Shown here: positions 43,702 to 51,571 of the stretch, in pieces
Position numbering within the stretch: the stretch's first letter is position 1
Layout of the letters: the number at the start of each line of letters is the position of its first letter
Assembly (NCBI GenBank): GCA_018669845.1
Contig: JABHSO010000189.1
Coordinates: 62,001 to 126,000, forward strand
Direction: 5' to 3'
Origin: Gammaproteobacteria bacterium
GTDB lineage: Bacteria > Pseudomonadota > Gammaproteobacteria > GCA-001735895
DNA length: 64,000 nt
The notes under the pieces: generated by a model
What the model was told of the DNA's origin: nothing
Seen by the model: the letters and a program-made list of their open reading frames with translations, nothing else
Databases searched by the model: none
Position numbers and translations under genes: made by a program

Positions 43702-44639
43702 AATTTTGTATTGTTACTTGATGTTTCTTTATTGTTGATGAGTGAAACAAACAATTCTTCAAGCCTGTTCACTTTATTTCGCATACTCTCAATTTCCAGC
43801 CCCAGTGCGTGGATTTGAAGAATTAATTCATTCATGGTCTGATCTTTTGGGATGTCGACTTCCAGTGTATGTTCATCGATTAACCGGAGAATAAATGAAC
43901 CTTTGACCTGTGGGAGTTCAGAGACCGCCTGTTTAAGGTAAAGCACAAAGGTTTCGCTGTTTAATGTACTCAGTAATGATTTCATACTGGTGTCTTTAAT
44001 GATATTACCCTGATCGATAATGGCTATGTTGCGGCACATTTGTTCAGCTTCTTCGAGATAATGTGTCGTTAGTATGATAGTTGTTCCCTGATCATTAATA
44101 TCACGCATAAACTTCCACATTGAGCGACGTAATTCAATATCAACACCAGCTGTGGGTTCATCCAGAATGAGTAATTCCGGTTTATGGATAAGCGCTCGAG
44201 CTATCATTAAACGTCTTTTCATGCCGCCGGAGAGGTCTCTGGCCTGCAAAAAACGTTTATCCCATAAGCCCAGTTCTTTGAGAAAGTATTCAGACTGTTT
44301 TTTCACTTTGGTAGAAGGAACACCATAGTAGCCTCCCTGATTAGCAATTATTTCACCTACAGGTTCAAATATGTTGAAATTGAACTCCTGGGGAACCATG
44401 CCAATTTTTGACTTGGCCTGGATAAGCTCGTTTTCCAGATCATGACCAAAAATTTTGACACTGCCTGAGGTTTTGTTGATGAGTGACGATAAAATTCCAA
44501 TACAGGTAGATTTACCTGCGCCATTAGGGCCAAGAAGTGCAAAAAAATCACCTTTTTTAACTTTAAGGTCGATTCCTTTGAGTGCTTCAAAGCCATTTTT
44601 GTAAGTTTTTCTGAGTTGGTTTATTTCAAGCGCGTACAT
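43698..44639 (-). CDS. ABC transporter ATP-binding protein (YadG-like)
   Basis: The ATPase partner of the following permease. The 313-residue product has Walker A LLGPNGAGKSTCIGIL, Q-loop MVPQEFNFN, signature DLSGGMKRRLMIAR, Walker B LLILDEPTAGVDIELR and H-loop TTHYLEEAEQM. The C-terminal 80 residues are an extension common in YadG/DrrA-type exporters. It begins a probable four-gene operon: ATPase, permease, tatD, MOSC protein. Confidence 0.94.
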   Translation of the reverse strand: MYALEINQLRKTYKNGFEALKGIDLKVKKGDFFALLGPNGAGKSTCIGILSSLINKTSGSVKIFGHDLENELIQAKSKIGMVPQEFNFNIFEPVGEIIANQGGYYGVPSTKVKKQSEYFLKELGLWDKRFLQARDLSGGMKRRLMIARALIHKPELLILDEPTAGVDIELRRSMWKFMRDINDQGTTIILTTHYLEEAEQMCRNIAIIDQGNIIKDTSMKSLLSTLNSETFVLYLKQAVSELPQVKGSFILRLIDEHTLEVDIPKDQTMNELILQIHALGLEIESMRNKVNRLEELFVSLINNKETSSNNTKL

Positions 44640-44786
44640 CTAATTAAAATCTGAAAATTGGAATTATAGCTAATATTTTATCTACTTAAGAGAAATTCAA
44701 GCCTAAAAGCAAAATGGGTACTGATTAATATCAGGATTGTGCTATATACCCATTAACAATCTGTTTCATAGAATTAATTATAAATT

Positions 44787-45587
44787 ATGCAGCACTATTT
44801 AAACTCATTATTTGTCCTACTGGTTGAGCCATCCCGCTCTCAACGAAAAATAGTCGTTCAACAAATGGAAGAACTCGGCATATCTCAATATGAAGCTGTA
44901 GATACTGGCCAGGAAGCTTTAGCCGTTATCGACACAGATCAGCCTGATCTAGTAATCAGTACGATGTTTCTTGATGATATGACGGGTAAGGAACTGGTAC
45001 TGGAAATGCGCGAAAACCCTGTGACTATTGATATACCCTTTATGCTGATTTCCTCAGAGACATCGTTTTCTGAACTTAATCCTATTAAGCAGGCTGGAGC
45101 ATCAGCAGTTCTTCCCAAACCCTTTAAGGCCATTGATCTGAAAAGGGCAATCCATATGATTATGGACTGGGCAAATCCCGATATGCTTGATCTTGATGAT
45201 CCATTGGCCGGGGATGTAAAGGTATTATTAGTCGATGATAGTAAATTAGCTCGGCGTTTGATTACTCGAACTTTGAATAATTTAGGTATAGAAAGTATAA
45301 CGGAAGCTGAAAATGGACGCGATGCTATCCCGTTAATTCAACAGCAAAAATTTGATTTGATTATTACAGATTATAATATGCCCGAAATGGATGGGCATGA
45401 ATTGCTGTTGTTTATTCGGCACAGGAGTAATCAGAAAAGTGTTCCGGTAATGCTGGTAACAACAGAAGGTGATGAGAGTAAATTATCGGCCATTCAGCAC
45501 GAAGGGGTCTCGGCCATTATGGATAAACCCTTTGAAGCACTTGAAGTAAAAAAATTATTCGAGTCTGTTTTTATAGACGAAGAATAG
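44787..45587 (+). CDS. Tandem receiver-domain response regulator with a degenerate first domain
   Basis: The 266-residue product is made only of two CheY-like domains and has no output domain. The second (about 145-265) is canonical: VLLVDDSKLARRLI, phosphoacceptor Asp195 in IITDYNMPEMDG, Thr in MLVTTEG and Lys in IMDKPFEA. The first (about 8-130) has LVEPSRSQRK in place of the acidic pair, and Thr59 at the acceptor position (VISTMFLDDM), but keeps the late Lys (LPKPFKA). It can probably take phosphate only on the second domain. Partner kinase unknown. Confidence 0.9.
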   Translation: MQHYLNSLFVLLVEPSRSQRKIVVQQMEELGISQYEAVDTGQEALAVIDTDQPDLVISTMFLDDMTGKELVLEMRENPVTIDIPFMLISSETSFSELNPIKQAGASAVLPKPFKAIDLKRAIHMIMDWANPDMLDLDDPLAGDVKVLLVDDSKLARRLITRTLNNLGIESITEAENGRDAIPLIQQQKFDLIITDYNMPEMDGHELLLFIRHRSNQKSVPVMLVTTEGDESKLSAIQHEGVSAIMDKPFEALEVKKLFESVFIDEE

Positions 45588-45640
45588 TATCTAATGACTA
45601 GAATGCTAATGATAATTAATCAAAATACTAGGTGTTTAAC

Positions 45641-46060
45641 TCAATAACCTGGTTTGTAATCTGGACTCCAGGGATTGTTTCTCAGAAAGTAATACGATTC
45701 GTAATCTGAGCTAGGAAATGTACTCCATACATCATTGTATTGATCTTTTTGTGCGAGAGGTTGGCTTTGCTCAAGTTGCTTAACCTGTAGTTGAGTAATT
45801 GGTTTACTGATAGCCAGTTCCGGTTGTTGAGCAGGAATTATTTTGGGAGCAACCGGTGCAATTTCCTCGATAACCTCAGTTGTTGCCGGCTGTAGTTGAT
45901 AAACTTTCTGAATTATTTTGCTTTGCTCTTTCAGTAAATTTTCTGAATAAACTGGATACTCATAATTTCTGTCCATCTGTGAGAAAAGAACCCATAAGAT
46001 ACCTGATAGTATAATAAGCACTGACACCATAAGGTATGTACTGAGTGTAAATTTTGTCAT
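45641..46060 (-). CDS. Hypothetical membrane-anchored protein with Pro/Gln-rich linker
   Basis: I do not recognise a family. The 139-residue product has one N-terminal hydrophobic helix (STYLMVSVLIILSGILWVLF), then a Glu/Gln/Pro-rich stretch (EEIAPVAPKIIPAQQPELAI) and an aromatic C-terminus (DYESYYFLRNNPWSPDYKPG). It probably has a single anchor with a periplasmic tail. It converges with the tandem receiver gene and is divergent from the thioredoxin-fusion gene. Confidence 0.6.
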   Translation of the reverse strand: MTKFTLSTYLMVSVLIILSGILWVLFSQMDRNYEYPVYSENLLKEQSKIIQKVYQLQPATTEVIEEIAPVAPKIIPAQQPELAISKPITQLQVKQLEQSQPLAQKDQYNDVWSTFPSSDYESYYFLRNNPWSPDYKPGY

Positions 46061-46135
46061 TTCGTAAAACTACTGAGAAATTAGTATTTGAGCCTATTAG
46101 TGTATTTGAATCTACTGATATAGACAAGGTAATCG

Positions 46136-46765
46136 ATGAGTATCAACATAATTGAGCTGTTTGTAATGGATAATTGTCAGATTTGTCCGCAAATGGAGAG
46201 ACTTTTTGAACGCATGCACCAAAATGGAGCGTTTAATGAATTGAAAATTGTTAATATTGGAAATCATCCTGAAGTAGCTGAAAAAAATAATATCCGTTCA
46301 GTTCCTTACTATTTAATCAATGATATTGGTTTTTCAGGGTTAAAGACTCAGCATGAAATCATGACTCTGTTACAACAGGGAGAAGTTGATCGATGGCAGG
46401 AATTTTTAAAGAGTGAGCTATCTGAGGGAGTTTTAAAAGAAGCTGAAGTTGCCATTATCGAGAACTCTTCAGCACGTGAAGCAATGATGCTACTACTCGA
46501 TGATATTAATACGACTCTAGTCGTTCGTATCGGCTTAAGTGCAATTATTGAAACAGTCGCAGAAAGCGGCTTGCTCAATGACTATGAGAATCATTTTATT
46601 AGCTTAGCATCTCAACAGGATGAACGTATTGCTATCGATGCTATATATTATTTATCCTTACTGGCAACAAAGTCGAGTTTACATAAACTGCGTGAAATTG
46701 CAGAAAATGGAGCTGAACAGTTAAAATCTCATGCGGAAGAAGTTTTGCAGGATTTGGAAAATTAA
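46136..46765 (+). CDS. Thioredoxin-fold protein fused to a helical-repeat domain
   Basis: The 209-residue cytoplasmic product starts with a thioredoxin-like domain: NIIELFVMDNCQICPQMERL has a CxxC and NIRSVPYYLINDIGF the cis-Pro segment. From about residue 95 the sequence is all helical with HEAT-like helices (LLLDDINTTLVVRIGLSAII; ERIAIDAIYYLSLLATKSSL; KLREIAENGAEQLKSHAEEV). The redox part is probably glutaredoxin/thioredoxin-like; the target is unknown. No signal peptide. Confidence 0.72.
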   Translation: MSINIIELFVMDNCQICPQMERLFERMHQNGAFNELKIVNIGNHPEVAEKNNIRSVPYYLINDIGFSGLKTQHEIMTLLQQGEVDRWQEFLKSELSEGVLKEAEVAIIENSSAREAMMLLLDDINTTLVVRIGLSAIIETVAESGLLNDYENHFISLASQQDERIAIDAIYYLSLLATKSSLHKLREIAENGAEQLKSHAEEVLQDLEN

Positions 46766-46883
46766 GAAATCTTTAGTTGGTGATATTGGACTTTTAAGCA
46801 GAAGTGAGTGAGTTTTCAGAAGAGAAAACTTAACTAAGCTATACTTACTTAAAAATAATTATTCAGGCCACTAAAAAATTATT

Positions 46884-48053
46884 ATGGACAATGAATCTAT
46901 TGTTTTTACTTTATTTTTAATTTTTTTTGGTGCGGCAGTTATAGCCACCATTGCTTTAACTCTGCGTCAATCTCTTATCATAGCTTATATAGCTGTGGGT
47001 ATTTTGATTGGACCTTCCGGTTTCTCACTGATACACGATGCTGAGCTCATTCAGAATATAGCTAATGTCGGTATTATCTTTTTACTATTCTTATTAGGGT
47101 TAAACCTTAATCCAAAAGAGTTAATTCAACTGGCAGGAGAAACTACCCTGGTTACAGGGATCAGCTCGTTAGCACTATTGTTTCTGGGATATTTTTATAG
47201 CCTTTTGTTTGGATACACTCAACAGGAAGCACTGATAATCGGTGCTGCTCTGATGTTTTCAAGCACTATTATCGGCCTAAAGCTAATTCCCACTACGATA
47301 CTGCATCACCAGCATACCGGTGAAATTATGATCAGCGTACTGCTGATGCAGGATATTATTGCGATAATATTATTGCTGGCACTGGAAGGTTCTGCACAGC
47401 AAACGTTTGGCTGGATGAGTGTCGGGCTCCCTTTACTGGCGCTACCAGGGCTTGTGTTAACAACGTATTTGATTGAAAAATACCTGTTAATCCGTTTAAT
47501 TCGTTCATTTGACCGTATTCAGGAATATATTTTTTTACTGGCTATAGGTTGGTGTCTAGGGGTCGCTGAAGCAGCTGAATGGTTAGGGCTTTCCTATGAA
47601 ATAGGTGCATTCATTGCGGGTGTTTCAATTGCACGTAGTCCGATTGCCTTATTTATAGCTGATAGCCTTAAACCTTTACGTGATTTTTTCCTGATTATAT
47701 TTTTTGTAGCCTTAGGGGCTAATTTTGATTTATCAATTTTACACCAGATCTGGGTAGCGTCTTTAGGACTGATTCTGTTAGCCGTTTTGGCCAAACCCTA
47801 TTTTTATCGACTTCTCTTAAGGGTTTCAAAAGAGTCATCAGGGCGATCTACTGAAGTTGCTATGCGGCTCGGTCAAATGAGTGAGTTCTCTTTGTTACTA
47901 GCGGTGCTGGCAGCAGAGATGGACCTGATTCGAGATCAGGTTAGCTTTCTGATTCAGTTTGCAACACTGATCAGTTTTATCATTTCTTCGACTTATGTAG
48001 TGATGAAATATCCAACGCCTATCGCCCTGAGTGACAGGCTCAGGCGGGATTAG
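46884..48053 (+). CDS. Kef-type CPA2 cation:proton antiporter, membrane domain only
   Basis: The 389-residue product has about 12 hydrophobic helices with CPA2 motifs: YIAVGILIGPSGFSLIHDAE, NVGIIFLLFLLGLNLNPKEL, GAALMFSSTIIGLKLIP and SVLLMQDIIAIILLLALE, plus SYEIGAFIAGVSIARSP. Unlike KefB/KefC it has no C-terminal TrkA-N nucleotide domain, so regulation must differ. It probably exchanges K+ or Na+ for protons. It is monocistronic. Confidence 0.9.
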   Translation: MDNESIVFTLFLIFFGAAVIATIALTLRQSLIIAYIAVGILIGPSGFSLIHDAELIQNIANVGIIFLLFLLGLNLNPKELIQLAGETTLVTGISSLALLFLGYFYSLLFGYTQQEALIIGAALMFSSTIIGLKLIPTTILHHQHTGEIMISVLLMQDIIAIILLLALEGSAQQTFGWMSVGLPLLALPGLVLTTYLIEKYLLIRLIRSFDRIQEYIFLLAIGWCLGVAEAAEWLGLSYEIGAFIAGVSIARSPIALFIADSLKPLRDFFLIIFFVALGANFDLSILHQIWVASLGLILLAVLAKPYFYRLLLRVSKESSGRSTEVAMRLGQMSEFSLLLAVLAAEMDLIRDQVSFLIQFATLISFIISSTYVVMKYPTPIALSDRLRRD

Positions 48054-48134
48054 TTTTTATTTGAATCCACTAATATGAGGGTGTATCCATAATTTTTGTG
48101 AACAATTTATCACATTGAATAGTACAGGTTATGA

Positions 48135-48168
48135 GTTCAGTTTTCGTTCAGTTAATGTGACCTATAGT
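48135..48168 (+). promoter_or_regulatory. PhoP-like direct-repeat operator and promoter
   Basis: GTTCAG-TTTTC-GTTCAG is a direct repeat with an 11-nt period, as in PhoP boxes (GTTTA-N5-GTTTA). It is followed 11 nt later by TATAGT as a -10 element, the usual PhoP-activated layout. It lies 30 nt upstream of the glycine-zipper gene and its PhoP/PhoQ-like partners, suggesting autoregulation. Confidence 0.6.
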
Positions 48169-48197
48169 GCAGACACCAAAACAAACGGAGTCTGATT

Positions 48198-48770
48198 ATG
48201 AAAAAGAATATGATTAAGTTGATGTTACATGTGACAGTTATGGTTGTTTCTTCAACAGCTTTTGCAGGAAACAAACATCATGATAAAAGCCATCAGCAAA
48301 GACATAAACAGTTTGTGTATGGCAAGGTACTGGATGTGACTCCGGTATATCGTGAAGTTAAAATAAACAAACCGGTAAAAGAATGCTGGTCGGAACCGGC
48401 AAGGTATTCAAAAAGAGATCGTTATGTGGATAAATCTGCAGGTGCTACCTTAGCTGGTGGTTTAATTGGCGGGATTATAGGTCATCAATTTGGTAAAGGA
48501 AGAGGAAACAAACTGGCTACAGCGGTAGGTACTATTATCGGTGCACAAGTAGGTCATGATTCGAATAGAGGTCAATATGATACTGCATCATTTAATCGTC
48601 ATACACGTTATGAACAGCACTGTGAAACCACAAATCATGTGAGTTATGAAGAAGTAGTCGATAGCTACCGAGTAAAATATCGTTATAAAGGTAAGCATTA
48701 TCTGACGACTATGCCATATGATCCAGGCAAAAAAATTAAATTGAAAATCACCATCGAACCTGTGTTTTAA
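48198..48770 (+). CDS. Glycine-zipper 2TM-domain envelope protein
   Basis: The 190-residue precursor has a Sec signal (MKLMLHVTVMVV-type, cleaved after TAFA near residue 23). The centre is a glycine zipper (GATLAGGLIGGIIGHQFGKG then ATAVGTIIGAQVGHD), as in the Rickettsia 17-kDa antigen superfamily. His-rich N-terminal and Tyr-rich C-terminal flanks are typical of these outer-membrane-associated proteins; there is no lipobox. It precedes the two-component genes and shares their predicted PhoP-type promoter. Confidence 0.82.
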   Translation: MKKNMIKLMLHVTVMVVSSTAFAGNKHHDKSHQQRHKQFVYGKVLDVTPVYREVKINKPVKECWSEPARYSKRDRYVDKSAGATLAGGLIGGIIGHQFGKGRGNKLATAVGTIIGAQVGHDSNRGQYDTASFNRHTRYEQHCETTNHVSYEEVVDSYRVKYRYKGKHYLTTMPYDPGKKIKLKITIEPVF

Positions 48771-48797
48771 TTCACCCATTCAGTGACGGAATTAATA

Positions 48798-49484
48798 ATG
48801 AGAGCAATAGTTATAGAAGATGATCAGGATATAAACCAGCAAATTGTTTCGCGCTTGAAGCAGGAAGGATTTGCAGTTGATTCAGCTGATAATGGTGTTG
48901 ATGGGTTATACCTGATGCAGGAATTTCCATGTGATGTAGCCATTGTTGATTTAGGGCTTCCAGAAATGTCTGGCATGGATGTGATTAAAAAAATACGAGC
49001 TGATGGCAGTGATTTGCCGATACTCATTTTAACCGCAAGAGGTCGATGGCAGGATAAGGTCGAAGGCCTGGATGCTGGGGCTGATGATTACCTGGTAAAA
49101 CCATTTCACCAGGAAGAGCTAATGGCTCGTATTCGAGTTTTAATTCGAAGAGCAGCCGGCTGGTCTGATTCAACACTTCAGTGCGGCCCTGTTGTGCTTG
49201 ATCCTTCTACCCAACGAGTAACCCTGTCTGAGCAGGAAATAGAACTAACTGCTTACGAATATAAGGTCATTGAATATCTCATGGTACATGCGGGAGAAGT
49301 TGTCTCTAAATCGGTACTGACTGAACACCTTTATGATGATGAAGGCGATCGTGACAGTAATGTGATTGAAGTATTTATTCGCCGCTTGCGTCAAAAACTC
49401 GACCCTGATGATTCTTTACAGCCGATAGAAACATTACGTGGCAGGGGATACCGTTTTACACTTGAACCCGCAAAAGTTAATTAA
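48798..49484 (+). CDS. phoP: PhoP-like OmpR-family response regulator
   Basis: The 228-residue regulator has a receiver domain (RAIVIEDDQDINQQIVSRLK, acceptor Asp51 in IVDLGLPEMSG, Thr in ILTARGRWQDKVEGLDAGAD, Lys in LVKPFHQEEL) and a winged-helix DNA-binding domain (LTAYEYKVIEYLMVHAGEVV, SNVIEVFIRRLRQKL, TLRGRGYRF). The WQDKVE string is shared with E. coli PhoP. The ATG at 48798 was chosen because MRAIVIEDD is the normal N-terminus. The kinase gene follows 33 nt later. Confidence 0.88.
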   Translation: MRAIVIEDDQDINQQIVSRLKQEGFAVDSADNGVDGLYLMQEFPCDVAIVDLGLPEMSGMDVIKKIRADGSDLPILILTARGRWQDKVEGLDAGADDYLVKPFHQEELMARIRVLIRRAAGWSDSTLQCGPVVLDPSTQRVTLSEQEIELTAYEYKVIEYLMVHAGEVVSKSVLTEHLYDDEGDRDSNVIEVFIRRLRQKLDPDDSLQPIETLRGRGYRFTLEPAKVN

Positions 49485-49517
49485 GTTGAATTTATAATAA
49501 TTCATGCCCGTTTATTT

Positions 49518-50861
49518 ATGAAATCCATCAAATCAAGAATGATGTTGACCAGCCTGGTTGTGCTGGTTGGCTTTATGATATTGACGGTTATTGCGTTGGA
49601 GCGTGCGGTGGAAAAACGCATGCTACAGGCAGAGGAGGATAAATTACAGGCATTAATGTATAGCGTGCTGGCCGCTGTGGATCGTGATGCCACCGGTTTA
49701 AGCATCACGGTTTCTGATACACGGCTGTTTGAGGGGGCATTGTTTAATCCAGACTCCGGGCTTTATGCGGTACTTTATGATGTTAAAGAAGAGATTTGGC
49801 GTTCTCTTTCATATGAAGGGGAGTTTGATAAACCAGATGACCTGGTTCCAGAAGAGTTACGTTTTAGCCAGCTTGAATTTGAAAATCGATCCTGGTTTCA
49901 GTTGGCATTTTCTATTCGTTGGCCAAACGTACACGATAAATTGAGTTTGTATGAGCTTGTCTTGTGGAAAAATGCTGATGATTATTTTGCTCAGTTCGAA
50001 CGCTTCAGGCAAACTTTATGGTTATGGCTGGTTATTACAATAGCTTTTCTTTTAGTTTTAATGTGGCTGGTGATGTTGTGGGGATTGCGCCCTTTACGTC
50101 TGATCGGGGAGGAAGTACAAGCCATAGAAAATCATCAGAAACAACGCTTCGACTCAAATTATCCCACTGAAATTAAACCACTCACTCAAAACTTAAACTT
50201 ATTACTGCAGCGGGAACAGCATCAGATGCAACGTTATCGAAATGCTCTTGATGATCTTGCACACAGTTTAAAAACTCCTTTAGCCGTTTTGCGAGGTTTA
50301 ACTGAGAAAACAGGAGAGTGGAGCGAAGATGATACTCATACCCTGCATGAGCAAAATAACCGGATGAATCAAATCGTCTCATACCAGTTACAAAAAGCAG
50401 CTACTGTAGGAGGGGAGTCGATGGCTAAACCTATCAAGTTAACTGATTTACTCGATAAAACAGTGAAAGCTCTGAGGAAAGTTTATAAAAGCAAGGGGTT
50501 ATCTATTGAGCTAAAATCTGATTTGACGGCATCATTGAGAATGGATGAAAGTGATTTGATGGAAATACTGGGCAATCTGATCGATAACGCCTGTAAATAT
50601 GGCAAGTTAAATGTTCGAATTAATGCGTTCCAGCAACAGGATAAAATGGTATTACGGATTGAAGATGATGGTGCAGGGCTAAAACCTGAGCAGTTAAATA
50701 ATATTTTGACACGTGGAATACGTCTGGATCAAACTCAGGAAGGACAGGGTATAGGCCTGGCCGTTGTTAATGATATCGTCGATGCATACGATATTAGTAT
50801 GAAGTTTGCGATATCAGACTTAGGTGGCTTAAAAGTTATTTTAGAATTTAAAAATATTTAA
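49518..50861 (+). CDS. phoQ: PhoQ-like sensor histidine kinase
   Basis: The 447-residue inner-membrane kinase has membrane helices at about residues 7-28 and 168-192, with a periplasmic sensor of about 135 residues between. The phosphorylated His249 lies in DLAHSLKTPLAVLRGL, the PhoQ-type H-box. ATP-binding boxes follow: LGNLIDNACKYGK (N), IEDDGAGLKPEQL (G1) and GQGIGLAVVNDIVDAY (G2). It pairs with the preceding regulator. The ligand (Mg2+, peptides, pH in E. coli) is not evident from sequence. Confidence 0.9.
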   Translation: MKSIKSRMMLTSLVVLVGFMILTVIALERAVEKRMLQAEEDKLQALMYSVLAAVDRDATGLSITVSDTRLFEGALFNPDSGLYAVLYDVKEEIWRSLSYEGEFDKPDDLVPEELRFSQLEFENRSWFQLAFSIRWPNVHDKLSLYELVLWKNADDYFAQFERFRQTLWLWLVITIAFLLVLMWLVMLWGLRPLRLIGEEVQAIENHQKQRFDSNYPTEIKPLTQNLNLLLQREQHQMQRYRNALDDLAHSLKTPLAVLRGLTEKTGEWSEDDTHTLHEQNNRMNQIVSYQLQKAATVGGESMAKPIKLTDLLDKTVKALRKVYKSKGLSIELKSDLTASLRMDESDLMEILGNLIDNACKYGKLNVRINAFQQQDKMVLRIEDDGAGLKPEQLNNILTRGIRLDQTQEGQGIGLAVVNDIVDAYDISMKFAISDLGGLKVILEFKNI

Positions 50862-50881
50862 TACTCAATAGCCTTAATCAA

Positions 50882-51013
50882 TCAATTTAAGGTTAAGGAT
50901 AACCAAAGCCCATAACTAATAATTAAGGCACCCGGTAAATAAAAGACCCACTCAAGACGTTTATTTCTTAAATCGTAAGGTCTTTTCTGATCTTGAATTG
51001 TGTCTTGCCTCAT
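50882..51013 (-). CDS. 43-residue single-helix membrane protein
   Basis: This small gene has ATG preceded by GGGG and encodes a charged N-terminus (MRQDTIQDQKRPYDLRNKRL) followed by one hydrophobic helix (EWVFYLPGALIISYGLWLSL) and TLN. The positive-inside rule suggests the N-terminus faces the cytoplasm. No homologue is recognised. It lies between the kinase (convergent) and the zinc-ribbon gene upstream on the same strand. Confidence 0.55.
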   Translation of the reverse strand: MRQDTIQDQKRPYDLRNKRLEWVFYLPGALIISYGLWLSLTLN

Positions 51014-51054
51014 AATAAATCCCCATGAAATTATTTTTCATAACAGATTGGATT

Positions 51055-51264
51055 CTAGACCATAGCAATAGTTCGATTATGTGAAGTGAGTTCAGAAATG
51101 GAATGCTTTTGATTTTCAAAACCATAAAACTGACCAGTGGTCACTACGCTCGATGAAACATGTTGAGCGACACAGATACTGCAACGATAAAAGGAAACCT
51201 GACTTTTATCATTTTTTGTGGATTCGTAAATATTCATCAGAGAATTACAGTGTGGACATTTCAT
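51055..51264 (-). CDS. Small zinc-ribbon protein
   Basis: The 69-residue product begins MKCPHCNSLMNIYES and has a second pair CSIC, giving a CxxC-x18-20-CxxC zinc ribbon. The C-terminal half is polar. GGAGG 7 nt before the ATG supports the start. Function unknown; such proteins may bind nucleic acids or act as adaptors. The 43-residue membrane gene follows 41 nt later on the same strand. Confidence 0.68.
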   Translation of the reverse strand: MKCPHCNSLMNIYESTKNDKSQVSFYRCSICVAQHVSSSVVTTGQFYGFENQKHSISELTSHNRTIAMV

Positions 51265-51571
51265 GCGTGTTCCTCCCAAAGGATAGCGCTGATGGTGTTT
51301 AAGGCTGTAAGTTTATTAATTTTTGTGTCAGATCAACAATAGTTAGATTATAAAATATTTAGGCGGGATGACAATATATAGTATTCATTCAGGAGTAATA
51401 GCACTATATGTAGTGTTGTTGCTTTAAAGTGTCCAGAGGTTTAGAGAATTGATTTATTTAGTTTTATGTCAGGGAGTTAGTTGAACTATTTAATGCAGTT
51501 TATGAGTTCCCCTGTTTAAATAGAAAATTAAACAGGGAAGAAAATCTGATAAACGGTATCTGTAAAAATGA
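51265..51571. other. 307-bp gap between the zinc-ribbon gene and purD
   Basis: No gene is supported. It holds a perfect 10-bp stem-loop near purD (51510-51537) and otherwise A/T-rich DNA that should contain the promoter of the zinc-ribbon gene. Confidence 0.55.
51510..51537. other. Stem-loop downstream of purD
   Basis: CCCTGTTTAA and TTAAACAGGG pair perfectly around an 8-9-nt loop, 35 nt after the purD stop. There is no T-run on the minus strand, so it is more likely an mRNA 3'-end stabiliser than a classic terminator. Confidence 0.5.
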
